This document shows, piece by piece, positions 26,103-37,273 of a stretch of 64,000 nt of DNA; the stretch's first letter is position 1, and the number at the start of each line of letters is the position of its first letter. Where the stretch lies: positions 2,790,001 through 2,854,000 of the forward strand of contig NZ_CP133774.1 of the NCBI RefSeq assembly GCF_034344865.1. The letters are read 5' to 3'. The notes beneath the pieces are model-generated. The model made no database searches, had not been told where the DNA came from, and saw nothing but the letters and a program-made list of their open reading frames with translations. The stretch comes from Pseudomonas sp. 10S4. GTDB taxonomy: Bacteria > Pseudomonadota > Gammaproteobacteria > Pseudomonadales > Pseudomonadaceae. The position numbers and the translations under genes were made by a program.

Positions 26103-28320
26103 ATGCACAACGACGGGAATGTAGTGCCTTTGCACAAGGCGGCTACCGATCAGGCGACCCACTCGCCGCTCGCCCGCCTGCCTGTGATTCTGCTTCAGGT
26201 TCGCGACAAGGCTGCTCAGTTACTCAGGCATGGTTTGCAGGAGCTGTTCGATAATGCAGATGACACGCTGTTCGAAATGGCCGACCGGGCCCGCAACGAC
26301 GTCGAGCAGAACCTCTTTTTCGAAGCCATGCGCGACTTGCGCCTCAAGCGCAAAAGCATTGAACGCGGCTTTCTCGAACAGTTTTTTGAGGCATTCGTCA
26401 GCCTCACTCAGTACGACATCACTCACTCGACCTTGCCCCAGGCATTGGCGTTCGATGCTAATGCATCGCTGCCCAATGACGACCTGGAGCGCAACGTTGC
26501 GGTGGAGGCGATGGTCAGCAAAGTACTCAACCGCGAAGGGTTCGCCCTCGATCAACTGACCACCCGACTCAGCGTGTTGTTGGGCAAGGAGTTGCTCGAA
26601 CAGCACAACCCGATGGGCCCGGCGATGCTGTGCGAGTATTTTCTGCAGTCCGGGCGCAATCTGGGCGTGGAGATCAAGGTCAAGCTGATCATTCTCAAAC
26701 TGTTCGAGCGCTATGTGCTCAGCAGCGCCGATCAGCTCTACGCCGAAGCCAACCAATTGCTGATCGCCACCGGCGTGCTGCCCGAGCTCAAGCCGGCCCC
26801 GGCGCGGCGTGCTGCTGCACCGTGCGGCGGCCAGTGCCCATGCCGAACCGGTCGAAGCGGTTGTCCGGTCCGGCAATACGCAGATTGATGACAGTGTCCA
26901 GGAAGTCTTCGCCGCATTGCAGGAGCTGCTTTTCCACGTGCGTGGCAGCGTCGCGCCGACGCTTGAGCTCAGTGCCCAGGCCCAGCCGATTTCCACCCGC
27001 GACTTGCTGCGCCTGCTGTCGCACTTGCAGCAATACGTGCCGGCCCTGGCAGCTCAGGACGACTTTGACCTGCGCAACCAACTCGAACAACTGTTAACCC
27101 GCGTCAGCGTAAAAAGCGGCAAGTCGCGGGTGGTCGGGGTGGCCGACGAAGACGTGATCAACCTGATCGCCATGCTCTTCGAATGCATTCTCGATGACCG
27201 TAACCTGCCGGATTCGCTCAAGGCGCTTATCGGGCGCTTGCAGATCCCGATGCTGAAGGTCGCGGTGCTCGACAAGAGCTTTTTCAGCCGCAGCAGCCAC
27301 CCGGCGCGACGTCTGCTCAATGAAATCGCCACCGCGGCCATGGGTTGGGGCCAGTGTGACGATCATGAGCGCGATTCGTTGTACCTGCGCATTGAGCAAG
27401 TGGTGCAGCGGCTGTTGAATGACTTTGTCGACGACCCGGCGATTTTCTCCGAGTTGCTGGCGGACTTTCTGGCGTTTACCAGTGATGAACGCCGTCGCAG
27501 CGAGCTGCTGGAACAGCGCACCCGGGACGCCGAAGAAGGCCGGGCCAAGACTGAATTGGCGCGTCAGCGGGTCGAACGGGCGCTGAATGAGGCCTTGTTG
27601 GGCAAGCTGCTCCCGCAAGGCGTGGTGGTATTCGTCCAGGACGCCTGGAGCAAGCTGCTGTTGCTGACTTACCTCAAGCACGGCGATCAGTCCGCCGAAT
27701 GGCACGCCGATGTGCAAACCATGGCGCAATTGATCTGGAGCGTGCAGCGTCACGACGAAGCCGACGCGAGCCTGCGTCTGCTGTCGCTGGTGCCGGGGCT
27801 GCTCAAATCCCTGCGTGACGGCCTGAGCAGTTCGGCGTTCGACCCGTTTGCCACCAGTGAATTCTTCAGTGAGCTGGAAGCCTTGCACGTTCAACTGTTC
27901 GAACGGCCAGCTCGGACACCGGAACAGACGACACCCCGCGATGAGCCAGTGATGGTCGAAGTGCGGGAGGAAATCGTCTTGCGTACTGCCGATGAAGGTC
28001 CGGTCGACACGGCGTCGGTACGTTTGCCAGCGGACGATATTGGCCTGCTCCAGGTAGATCAGCTGCGCCTGGGCTGCTGGGTCGAGTTTCAGGAAGACGA
28101 AGAAAACACCTTGCGTTGCAAGCTGGCGGCGGTCATTGACGCCACCGGCAAGTACATCTTCGTCAACCGCACCGGGATGAAAGTGTTGGAGCGCAACCGT
28201 ATCGGTCTGGCCCTGGAGTTTCGCCGTGGTGCGGTGCGTGCGCTGGACGATACGTTGCTGTTCGATCGGGCTCTGGAATCGGTGATTGGCAACTTGCGGC
28301 GTCTCAATCACGGCAAGTGA
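26103..28320 (+). CDS. DUF1631 family protein (one frame break)
   Basis: A large, mostly helical cytoplasmic protein of unknown function found upstream of ampD in Pseudomonas (PA4523-like). The start MHNDGNVVPLHKAA at 26103 follows AGGAGGCTTGG. An extra base near 26800 shifts the frame between LPELKPAPARR and the continuing ASAHAEPVEAVV. The C-terminal hundred residues (from GCWVEFQEDEENTLRCKLAA) resemble a PilZ-like barrel, which in other proteins binds cyclic di-GMP. The classical RxxxR plus D/NxSxxG motifs are not evident, so nucleotide binding is not claimed. Confidence 0.8.
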
Positions 28321-28384
28321 TCGCGCGCAGAGGGTCTATCGCGGCATACTGGGCGCCAACACGGTCGTCGTTGAAGGAACCTGT

Positions 28385-28945
28385 ATGCAGTTGGACCCCG
28401 CGAGCGGTTGGTGCCAGGGCGTAAACATATGCCCCTCGCCCAACTTCAATGCGCGCCCCACGGATGAAATTTCCCTGCTGGTGATCCACAACATCAGCCT
28501 GCCGCCGGCGCAGTTCGCCACCGGCAAGGTGCAGGAATTTTTCCAGAATCGTCTGGATGTCACGGAGCATCCCTACTTTGAGGGGATTGCTGACCTGCGG
28601 GTGTCTGCGCATTTTCTGATCGAGCGTGACGGCACCGTCACTCAGTTTGTCTCCTGTCTTGAGCGTGCCTGGCATGCCGGTGTCTCGAATTTTGAGGGGC
28701 GGGAAGTCTGTAATGATTTTTCCGTGGGCATCGAGCTCGAAGGTACGGATGATCTGCCCTTTACCGACGCGCAGTATCAAGCATTGACGACACTGACCCG
28801 CCAGTTGCAAAACACGTTCACCGGGATTGCCGCGCAGCGCATTTGCGGGCATAGCGACATCGCACCCGGGCGCAAAACCGATCCGGGACCGGCGTTCGAC
28901 TGGACACGCTATCGCGCCGCTCTGGCAAAAGAGGAACAACAATGA
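28385..28945 (+). CDS. ampD: 1,6-anhydro-N-acetylmuramyl-L-alanine amidase AmpD
   Basis: Cytosolic zinc amidase that removes the peptide from anhydro-muropeptides during cell-wall recycling; its loss derepresses AmpC beta-lactamase. The 186-residue protein has the family length. It has the metal ligands in LVIHNISLPP (His about residue 34) and in GHSDIAPGRKTDPG (His and Asp about 154 and 164). The ATG at 28385 is chosen (MQLDPASGW). ampE starts inside the ampD stop (ATGA overlap). Confidence 0.96.
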   Translation: MQLDPASGWCQGVNICPSPNFNARPTDEISLLVIHNISLPPAQFATGKVQEFFQNRLDVTEHPYFEGIADLRVSAHFLIERDGTVTQFVSCLERAWHAGVSNFEGREVCNDFSVGIELEGTDDLPFTDAQYQALTTLTRQLQNTFTGIAAQRICGHSDIAPGRKTDPGPAFDWTRYRAALAKEEQQ

Positions 28946-29778
28946 GTTTTCTGGTGTTGCTGTTGGCGGTCTGGATCGAGAAGTTCTCGGCCCTGCGTCA
29001 TCGGGTTCAGCGTGATGGTGGTTGGGTCCGCGAGCTGCACAAGCTTGAGGCCAGCCCGCGTCTGAAAGACCGTCCGTGGCTGGTATTGGTGCTGTTGGTG
29101 TTGTTGCCGGTGGCGCTGCTCGGTTTGCTGTTGCTGGTCCTGGAGCCTTTGGCTTATGGCTTGCTGGCGCTGCCGGTGCACCTGTTGGTGGTGATTTACA
29201 GCCTGGGGCGTGGTGATCTGCTGGCGGGTCTCGGACCGTTTCGCGATGCCTGGCGCCGCGAAGACCTGCAAGCCGCTGCACACGTGGCCAAGCGTGACCT
29301 GGACATCTGCGCTGACAATGGCGAGCAACTGCTGGAGCGGGTTCAGGCCCATCTGATTTGGGAGGCCTACCAAAGCTTTTTCGCGGTTATTTTCTGGTAC
29401 TTCCTGCTGGGCCCGGTAGCTGCGCTGAGCTATCGCTTGCTCGCGCTGGCCGAAGAGCATAGCCAGAACCCGGCGGTGGCTGAGCGTGCTGCGCAATTGC
29501 GCCATGCCTTCGATTGGGTGCCCGTGCGGTTGCTGGCGGCGAGTTTTGCCTTGGTCGGTAACTTTGTTGCGGTCGGGCGGGTGATGCTGCACGAGTTGCT
29601 GAACTGGAACATCAGCGCCGCCCAGTTGATCGAAAAGGTCGGGCTGGTGGCCGGTGAGATACCAGCGCCGATGGTCGGCCCCGACGGCATCAACAGCCTG
29701 GATCGCATCTGGGAATTGCTGCTGCGGGCGGCGGTGCTCTGGTATGCCGGGTTTGCGTTGTGGACGGTGTTGCCTTAA
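28942..29778 (+). CDS. ampE: Regulatory membrane protein AmpE
   Basis: Polytopic inner-membrane protein of the ampDE operon, role in beta-lactamase signalling or cell-wall sensing still unclear. The 278-residue protein starts MSFLVLLLAVWIEKFSALRH. It has about four membrane segments (residues 1-18, about 45-75, 145-165 and 255-275) and the family segments IWEAYQSFFAVIFWYFLLGP and RLLAASFALVGNF. It overlaps ampD by 4 bp. Confidence 0.94.
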   Translation: MSFLVLLLAVWIEKFSALRHRVQRDGGWVRELHKLEASPRLKDRPWLVLVLLVLLPVALLGLLLLVLEPLAYGLLALPVHLLVVIYSLGRGDLLAGLGPFRDAWRREDLQAAAHVAKRDLDICADNGEQLLERVQAHLIWEAYQSFFAVIFWYFLLGPVAALSYRLLALAEEHSQNPAVAERAAQLRHAFDWVPVRLLAASFALVGNFVAVGRVMLHELLNWNISAAQLIEKVGLVAGEIPAPMVGPDGINSLDRIWELLLRAAVLWYAGFALWTVLP

Positions 29779-30114
29779 CCACCTCAAATCTGAAGTGAAC
29801 TTCATTGTGGCGAGGGAGCTTGCTCCCGCTGGGGTGCGAAGCGCCCCCGAAACCTGCCAAGGTGATTGATCAGGAAACCTCGCCCGCTCATTTTGCGACT
29901 GCTTCGCAGCCGAGTGGGAGCAAGCTCCCTCGCCACAGGCAAGCCCCCTCGCCACAAGGGTTTCATCAACCTCGATCACGGCATCCTCCCGTTAACCTTA
30001 AGTTACAAAACCTCCCTTCGATTTGAGCTATACAGACATAGCGCCAAATAGTGGCTATCTGCTGTCGCTGCGCGCCTGCCAATAAAAATAAGAAATCAAA
30101 AGGGAGACTTCACA
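29779..30114. other. Intergenic region with REP elements
   Basis: A 336-bp gap, mostly REP sequence on its left (see next entry). Its right part is AT-richer and probably carries the chemoreceptor promoter and the site AAAAGGGAG before the start. Confidence 0.5.
29806..29959. repeat. REP cluster (degenerate doublet plus a third copy)
   Basis: TGTGGCGAGGGAGCTTGCTC on the left pairs with GAGCAAGCTCCCTCGCCACA at 29918-29937; a further copy CCCCCTCGCCACA follows. This is a different REP subtype (GGCGAGGGAGC) from the GAGCGGGC copies. Confidence 0.8.
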
Positions 30115-32144
30115 GTGAAGAGCTTGCTCTATCCCGCTGTCGCGCTGATGAACCGTCTGAGCTTCGGCATGAAGTTCAGCCTGATCAGCGTGCTGTTCCT
30201 GGTGCCGATGCTGGTGACCAACTTCTATCTGGTGCGCGATTCTTATCGCGAATTCCAGGGCACCCAGGTCGAACTGCAAAGCCTCGACCTGCTGGGCAGC
30301 AGCCTGACCCTTCGGCGGGATCTGGAAACCCTGAACAACCTGGTGCAGATCAACGTCACCCTCGGTCAGTCCGGCAAGGCCGGTGATGTGGAGTCGAAGA
30401 TCACGGCGCTGGGACAAAGCATTCTGACTCGCTTGCAAGGTCTGGTGGCCATGAGCACCGACCCGGAACAGATCAAAGTCTTCGATGGCAAACGCGATGA
30501 AATGATCGCCGCGTTCAAGGCCCAGCAAGCGGAAAATTCCCTACAAAGCAAAAGTGCGCTGATTGGCAAGTTGCTCGGCAACGCGCAGGTTTTCAGCCAG
30601 ATCATCGCCAGCCAGGCCGGCCTGAGTCGTGACACCCAGAGCGACATGCGCCAGCTCAGTGAACTCATCACCAGCGTCACCCCGCCGGTGACCCAGATTC
30701 TGGGCGAAGGCCGGGCGATGGGCTCATTTTCGCTGGGGCAGGGCTTTCTCAATTCGGCGTCAAGCACCCGTTTCGACGAGTTGCTGGCGCAGATCGAAAA
30801 GCTCCAAGCCGAATACGGGTTGAAGTTGCACGATGCGTTGGGCGCAAGCCAAGCGGCGCACGACACCCTGGCCGCTCAGGCTGAGAGCAGCAAGGCCTCG
30901 CTGAAAAAGGCCGGCGAGCTGTTCGAAACGCAGGTGGTTGTGGCCGACACGCTTGATGCACCGTGGCAGGGATTTTACGATCAGGTCACCGGCCTGATGG
31001 ACCAGACTTACCAGCTCAATGAAGCCACCCTGACGTTTCTCGGCACCCAGTTGCAGCAGCGGCTGGAGCAGAACCGCACGCACATGGTCTTGCAGGCCGT
31101 AGCGCTGTCGGTGGTGTTTGTGTTGATCTTCTATCTCTACGGCGGCTTTTACGCCTCGACCCGCACCACCCTCAAGCGCCTGGGCGCGGTGATGGATAAA
31201 GTGGCGGCCGGCGACATGACCGTGACGTTCAGTGCCCACAGCCGCGATGAGTTGGGCGAGTTGGGCGAGGTGTTCAACGGGACGGTGAAGAAAATCCACG
31301 ACTTGATCGAGCGGGTCGGCCAGACCGTCAGTGAAGTCGAGCGCCAGGCCGGGCAAGTGGAAAGCGTTTCCGCCCAGAGCAATCAGGCCGTGGCCGGGCA
31401 GCGGACGCAGATCGAACAGGTCGCCACTGCCATGAACCAGATGTCAGCCACATCGCTGGAAGTGGCACGCAGCGCGGCGGCGGCAGTCAGCAGCGCCCAC
31501 AGCGTCAATGACGAGACCCTCAACGGTCGTGGGCTGGTGGAGTCCCAGCAGGGCAGCATTGCGGCACTGGCTGGCGAGATCGATCAGTCGGTGATGGTGA
31601 TCAATCAACTGGCCAGCGACAGCCAGTCCATCAGCCGCGTGCTGGATGTGATCAAAAGCATTGCCGAGCAGACCAACCTGCTGGCGCTGAACGCCGCCAT
31701 CGAAGCCGCGCGGGCGGGGAGCAGGGCCGTGGTTTCGCGGTGGTGGCGGATGAAGTCCGGACCTTGGCCAAACGCACCCAGCAATCGACCGAAGAAATCG
31801 AGCAGATGATCGCCAAGCTCCATGGCGGTGTCGGTGCGGCGGTGAAAGCCATGGGCGTCAGCCATCAAATGGCTAACGGCACCGTGGGGCAGTCGGAAAA
31901 GGTCCAGCAAGCACTGAAAAACATCCTCGGCGCCGTGGGTATGATCGTCGACCAGAACCAGCAGATCGCCGCTGCCGTGGAGCAACAAACCGCCGTGGCC
32001 CATGACATCGACCAGAACATCGTCGAGATCAACCGTGCCGGCGAGCGTACCGCCGAAGGTGCGCACCAGACCGAAAATGCCAGCCGCGCATTGTCGGCGC
32101 AGGTGGTGGAGTTGAAACAGTTGATCTGCGCGTTCCGGGTCTAA
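30115..32144 (+). CDS. Methyl-accepting chemotaxis protein (one frame break)
   Basis: Transmembrane chemoreceptor. It has an N-terminal membrane segment (about residues 19-40), a helical periplasmic sensing domain of about 280 residues, a second membrane segment (about 325-345), a HAMP domain and a signalling domain. The signalling hairpin tip (IAEQTNLLALNAAIEAARAG) is interrupted by a lost C at about 31718; the remaining GRGFAVVADEVRTLAKRTQQSTEEI follows in the next frame. The repaired protein is about 676 residues. Position beside ampE matches PA4520. The ligand is unknown. Confidence 0.88.
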
Positions 32145-32157
32145 TCAACACCCCAAT

Positions 32158-32244
32158 GTGGGAGCGGGCTTGCTCGCGAATGCGGTGTGTCAGTCACCAT
32201 CATGCTGAATGACGAACCGCATTCGCGAGCAAGCCCGCTCCCAC
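32158..32244. repeat. REP doublet (REPIN)
   Basis: Inverted copies of GTGGGAGCGGGCTTGCTCGC and its complement, spaced by about 45 bp, lying between the convergent chemoreceptor and TatD-type genes. Confidence 0.9.
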
Positions 32245-32343
32245 AGGGTATGCGTTCCAACGTTAATGCGAACAATCTGTAGTACTTATCCTCTTTTCTG
32301 GCGGGCAGATTCCTGTTTCCCTGCGCGCACTGGTTTTTCGCGA

Positions 32344-33120
32344 CTACCAGTTGAACAGCTCGCAGGCATTGGCCGTGCTGGCGGTGGCCAATTGTTCAGG
32401 GTTGATCGCCATGATGCCGGCCAGTGCCGAGCAGATCGCCGGCAAGTGCGCCGGGCTGTTGCGTTGGCCGGGGAACATGACAGGTGCCATGTCCGGGGAG
32501 TCGGTTTCCAGTACCACCGAGTCCAGTGGCAACTCGGCCAGCACCCGATGCATGCGCAAGGCCTGAGGCCAGGTCGCGGCGCCACCGAGGCCCAGTTTGA
32601 AACCAAGCTTGATGTATTCCCGCGCCTCTTCCTTGCTGCCGGCGAAGGCGTGGATGATGCCTGCGCGTTTCAAACGAAAGCGTTTGAGGGTAGCTATCAC
32701 CGCGGCATGACTGCGCCGCACATGAATCAGCGCCGGCAGATTGAAATCCACCGCCAGTTGCAGCTGCGCATCGAACAACGCCTGCTGGCGCTCGCGATCA
32801 AGGGTTTCGATGAAGTAGTCCAGACCGATTTCGCCCACGGCGCACAACTGCCGATGACCGGCCAGCCGAGTCAGCCATTCGCCGAGAACCGTCAGGTCCT
32901 CAGGACGATGGTCATCCAGATACACCGGATGCAAGCCGAACGCTGCATGCAGATCAGGATCACTCAAAACCAGGTCCCAGACCCGCTGCCAATTACCCTG
33001 GTAAACCCCCAGCACCACCATCCGCCGTACCCCGAGGGCGCGGCTTTCGGCCAACAACGCCGTGCGATCGGCGTCGAAGTCCGGAAAATCCAGATGAGTG
33101 TGGCTGTCGATCAGCTCCAC
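32344..33120 (-). CDS. TatD-family metal-dependent hydrolase
   Basis: A 258-residue TIM-barrel protein of the TatD DNase family. It has the N-terminal metal motif DSHTHLDF (about residues 4-11), the glutamate in AVGEIGLDY (about 94-102), conserved histidines in PALIHVRRSH and IIHAFAGS, and the ETDSPDM motif (about 204-210). Family members are metal-dependent DNases or phosphoesterases; the specific substrate here is not known. It ends the fru regulator side: the fruR stop codon is 3 bp upstream. Confidence 0.88.
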   Translation of the reverse strand: MELIDSHTHLDFPDFDADRTALLAESRALGVRRMVVLGVYQGNWQRVWDLVLSDPDLHAAFGLHPVYLDDHRPEDLTVLGEWLTRLAGHRQLCAVGEIGLDYFIETLDRERQQALFDAQLQLAVDFNLPALIHVRRSHAAVIATLKRFRLKRAGIIHAFAGSKEEAREYIKLGFKLGLGGAATWPQALRMHRVLAELPLDSVVLETDSPDMAPVMFPGQRNSPAHLPAICSALAGIMAINPEQLATASTANACELFNW

Positions 33121-33123
33121 GGT

Positions 33124-34119
33124 TCAGTCCTGGCGAATGCGCTGCTTGAACGTCCGCGCAATGGCGAGCACGCCGGGTTGGTAGTCCGACTGTTCGATGG
33201 CGGCCAGGGCCAGTTCCAGGGCTTTGTCGGCGATCAACTGATGCTGCTGGGCCATGGCGTTGACCGGCAACGGCAGGAAATCCAGCAACTGCGTATCGCC
33301 GAACGTGCCGAGACGCAGCGGCCGGGTTTTCAGCGGGAAGTCGTGCAACGCGTCGAACACGCCTTGAAGCAGCACGTAGGACGTGGTCACCAGCGCATCC
33401 GGCAAATGCCCCAGACGCTGGAGTAATTCTTCCATCAGTTGCTTGCCGCACTCGCGGCTGAACGACTCGCCCTGTTCGATCAGGATTTCGCCTTTGAACC
33501 CGGCCAGCGCCTCTTTGAAGCCCGCCGTCCGCTCCTGGCTGATGCTCAGCTCGGGACGGGCGCCGATCAGGGCGATTTGCTTGGGCAATGGGTCGAGCAG
33601 GCTGCGGGTCAGTTGCAGGCTGGCCTCGCGGTCGTCACTGATCACCGAGCAGAAATGCTCGGGTTCCATAACCCGGTCGATGGCGATGATTGGAATGCCT
33701 TTGGCCTGCAACTGGCGATAGCTGTCATCATCGGTCGGCAGGCAACTGGCGACGATCAAGGCGTCGCAACGCCGGGCCCGGAACAGTTTCAGCAGTTGCC
33801 GTTCGCTGTCCGGTGCATCATCGGAGCTGGCGATCAGCAACTGATAGCCGCGCGCCCGGGCGCCTTGCTCCAGGAGTTTGGCGATCCGCGCGTAACTGGG
33901 GTTTTCCAGGTCCGGCAGGATGAACCCCAAGGTGCGGGTATGCCGACTGCGCAGCCCGGCGGCTTGAGGGTTGGGTGTAAAGCCATGTTGCTCAACCACG
34001 GCACGCACACGCTCGACGGTAGCGCTGCTGATGCGTTGCTGTGCGGCTTTGCCATTGATGACATAACTGGCGGTGGTTACGGACACACCGGCCAACTGTG
34101 CGATATCACTGAGTTTCAA
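33124..34119 (-). CDS. fruR: Catabolite repressor-activator / fructose repressor FruR (Cra), LacI family
   Basis: LacI-family regulator that binds upstream of fruBKA and is released by fructose-1-phosphate. The 331-residue protein starts with the TTG at 34119 (LKLSDIAQLAGVSVTTASYV); an upstream in-frame start adds poorly conserved residues. Residues 1-60 hold the helix-turn-helix, the rest is the periplasmic-binding-protein-like effector domain (GFILPDLENPSYARI, ending in a RTFKQRI tail). It diverges from fruB; two Cra-like operators lie between. Confidence 0.93.
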   Translation of the reverse strand: MKLSDIAQLAGVSVTTASYVINGKAAQQRISSATVERVRAVVEQHGFTPNPQAAGLRSRHTRTLGFILPDLENPSYARIAKLLEQGARARGYQLLIASSDDAPDSERQLLKLFRARRCDALIVASCLPTDDDSYRQLQAKGIPIIAIDRVMEPEHFCSVISDDREASLQLTRSLLDPLPKQIALIGARPELSISQERTAGFKEALAGFKGEILIEQGESFSRECGKQLMEELLQRLGHLPDALVTTSYVLLQGVFDALHDFPLKTRPLRLGTFGDTQLLDFLPLPVNAMAQQHQLIADKALELALAAIEQSDYQPGVLAIARTFKQRIRQD

Positions 34120-34264
34120 CTCGGGATTTCCTTGTTTTTTCGAGCTTGCCCCGACATTTTCGCCAATCCTACCTGATTCAGGCAGGCAACCATTGTCGCA
34201 GCGCATCCGACCAGTTGGACTTCAAGGATGAGACATTATCGAGTAACGTGCCAAACTTTCTAGA

Positions 34265-34276
34265 TTAAACGTTTCA
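34265..34276. promoter_or_regulatory. FruR/Cra operator-like site
   Basis: TTAAACGTTTCA matches the Cra consensus (TGAAACGTTTCA type) reported for Pseudomonas FruR; position between the divergent fruR and fruB starts supports the call. Confidence 0.7.
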
Positions 34277-34357
34277 GCAAGCGTATTTTCTACGTTATAG
34301 GTGCCTTTGGCCGGTTCTGCCGCGAAACTGCCAAAAGTCATGATCAAGCGCCTAAGC

Positions 34358-34369
34358 TGAAACATTCAA
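34358..34369. promoter_or_regulatory. Second FruR/Cra-like half-palindrome
   Basis: TGAAACATTCAA, a weaker match, 82 bp downstream of the first site and 42 bp before the fruB start; it could add cooperative repression. Confidence 0.45.
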
Positions 34370-34410
34370 AACAATACCTGGCACCCCAAGGGCGCCAAAA
34401 AGGAGAAAGC

Positions 34411-37273
34411 ATGCTCGAGCTCACCATAGAGCAGATATCCATGGGCCAGTCGGCTGTGGATAAGTCAGCCGCGTTGCACCTGCTGGCCCAACATCTGGTC
34501 GCCGATGGCTTGGTCGCCGAGGGTTATCTCGCCGGTTTGCAGGCGCGTGAAGCCCAGGGCTCGACCTTTCTCGGTCAAGGTATTGCCATCCCCCACGGTA
34601 CTCCGGAAACCCGCGATCAGGTGTTTTCCACTGGCGTGCGGCTGATGCAATTTCCTGAGGGCGTGGACTGGGGCGATGGCCACATTGTCTACCTGGCGAT
34701 TGGTATCGCTGCCAAATCCGATGAACACCTGCGTCTGCTGCAACTGCTGACCCGTGCCCTCGGCGAGACCGATCTGGGCCAGGCCCTGCGTCGCGCCAGT
34801 TCCGCCGAAGCGCTGCTGAAACTGCTGCAAGGCGCGCCGCAAGAATTGGCGCTGGATGCCCAGATGATCGGCCTCGGTGTGTCCGCCGATGACTTCGAAG
34901 AACTGGTCTGGCGCGGCGCGCGTTTGCTGCGTCAGGCCGATTGCGTGAGCAACGGTTTCTCCGCCGTGCTGCAACAAGTCGACGCGCTGCCGTTGGGCGA
35001 TGGCCTGTGGTGGCTGCACAGCGAGCAAACCGTGAAGCGTCCGGGGCTGGCCTTCGTCACGCCGGACAAACCGATGCGCTACCTAGGTCAGCCGTTGAGC
35101 GGTCTGTTCTGCCTGGCCAGCCTCGGCGAAGCGCATCAGGCCTTGCTCGAACGCCTGTGTGCGTTGCTGATTGAAGGCCGTGGCCACGAATTGGGCCGCG
35201 CCACCAGCAGTCGCAAAGTCCTCGAAGTACTGGGCGGTGAAGTGCCTGCCGACTGGCCGAGCGCGCGCATTGCCCTGGCCAACGCCCACGGTTTGCATGC
35301 GCGCCCGGCGAAGATCCTCGCGCAACTGGCGAAAAGTTTTGAAGGCGAAATTCGTGTGCGCATCGTCGATGGCCAGGACAGCGCCGTGTCGGTGAAGAGC
35401 TTGAGCAAGCTGCTCAGCCTTGGCGCCCGTCGCGGTCAGGTGCTGGAGTTCATCGCCGAACCGAGCATCGCCGCCGATGCCTTGCCGGCGTTGCTGGCAG
35501 CCATCGAAGAAGGTCTCGGTGAAGAAGTCGAACCGTTGCCAGCCGTCAGTCAGCAGCGCGAAGTGTTTGCCGATGTCGCCGAAGTGTTGCTCGCGCCAAA
35601 GTCCGGCAGCCTGGTCCAGGCCATCGCCGCCGCGCCGGGAATCGCCATCGGCCCGGCGCACATTCAAGTACTGCAAGCCATCGATTATCCGCTGCGCGGT
35701 GAATCCGCCGCCGTCGAGCGCGAGCGTCTCAAGCAAGCGCTGACCGATGTCCGTCGCGACATCGAAGGCTTGATCGAACGCAGCAAATCCAAAGCCATTC
35801 GCGAGATTTTCATCACCCACCAAGAGATGCTCGACGACCCGGAATTGACCGATGAAGTCGACACGCGCCTCAAGCAAGGCGAAAGCGCCGAAGCGGCGTG
35901 GATGGCGGTGATCGAAGCCGCCGCTAAACAACAGGAATCGCTGCAAGACGCCTTGCTCGCCGAGCGCGCTGCTGACTTGCGCGATATCGGTCGCCGGGTG
36001 CTGTCGCAACTTTGCGGCATTGAAACCCCGAGCGAACCGGAGCAACCGTACATTCTGGTGATGGACGAGGTCGGTCCATCCGACGTCGCCCGTCTCGATC
36101 CAGCGCGGGTGGCCGGCATTCTCACTGCCCGTGGCGGCGCCACCGCCCACAGCGCCATCGTCGCCCGCGCCCTTGGGATTCCGGCGCTGGTCGGCGCCGG
36201 TGCCGCAGTGTTGCTGCTGGCACCGGGCACGCCGTTGCTGATTGATGGGCAACGCGGTCGCCTGCATGTCGACGCCGATGCCGCAACCTTGCAGCGTGCC
36301 ACTGAAGAACGCGACACCCGCGAGCAGCGATTAAAAGCGGCGGCCGAACAACGCCACCAACCGGCGCTGACCACCGACGGTCATGCAGTCGAAGTGTTCG
36401 CCAACATCGGCGAAAGCGCCGGTGTGACCAGTGCGGTAGAGCAGGGCGCCGAAGGCATCGGCCTGCTGCGTACCGAACTGATTTTCATGGCGCACTCGCA
36501 AGCACCGGACGAAGCTACTCAGGAAGTTGAATACCGTCGCGTCCTCGATGGCCTCGCCGGTCGTCCGCTGGTGGTGCGTACCCTTGATGTCGGCGGCGAA
36601 CAAACCGCTGCCGTATTGGCCGATCGCCAAGGAAGAAAACCCGTTCCTCGGTGTGCGCGGCATTCGCCTGACCTTGCAACGTCCGCACATCATGGAAGCG
36701 CAGTTGCGCGCGTTGCTGCGTGCGGCGGACAACCGTCCATTGCGGATCATGTTCCCGATGGTCGGCAGCGTTGATGAGTGGCGTCAGGCCCGGGACATGA
36801 CCGAGCGCCTGCGTCTGGAAATCCCGGTGGCAGACCTGCAACTGGGGATCATGATCGAAGTGCCGTCGGCAGCATTGCTGGCGCCGGTTCTGGCCAAGGA
36901 AGTCGACTTCTTCAGTGTCGGCACCAACGACCTGACGCAATACACCCTGGCCATCGACCGGGGGCATCCGACCTTGTCGGCCCAGGCGGACGGCTTGCAC
37001 CCGGCGGTGCTGCAACTGATCGACATCACCGTGCGCGCGGCCCATGCCCATGGCAAGTGGGTTGGCGTCTGTGGCGAACTGGCGGCGGACCCGCTGGCGG
37101 TACCGGTGCTGGTCGGCCTCGGTGTGGACGAACTCAGCGTCTCCGGCCGCAGCATCGCCGAGGTCAAGGCGCGTATCCGCGAACTCAGCCTGGCCCAGAC
37201 TCAAACGCTCGCTCAACAGGCCCTGATCGTGGGCAGCGCCAATGAAGTGCGCGCATTAGTGGAGGCCCTGTAA
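34411..37273 (+). CDS. fruB: Fructose PTS multiphosphoryl transfer protein EIIA-HPr-EI (one frame break)
   Basis: Fusion protein that takes phosphate from phosphoenolpyruvate and passes it to FruA. Domains: EIIA with phospho-His about residue 62 (GIAIPHGTPE), HPr with His about 296 (AHGLHARPAK), and enzyme I with His about 580 (GGATAHSAIVARALG). An extra A at about 36600 (DVGG-DKPLPYWP) breaks the frame; after repair the protein is about 953 residues and ends VRALVEAL. The start MLELTIEQISMGQSAVDK follows AAAGGAGAAAGC. The stop overlaps the fruK start (TAATG). Confidence 0.95.
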
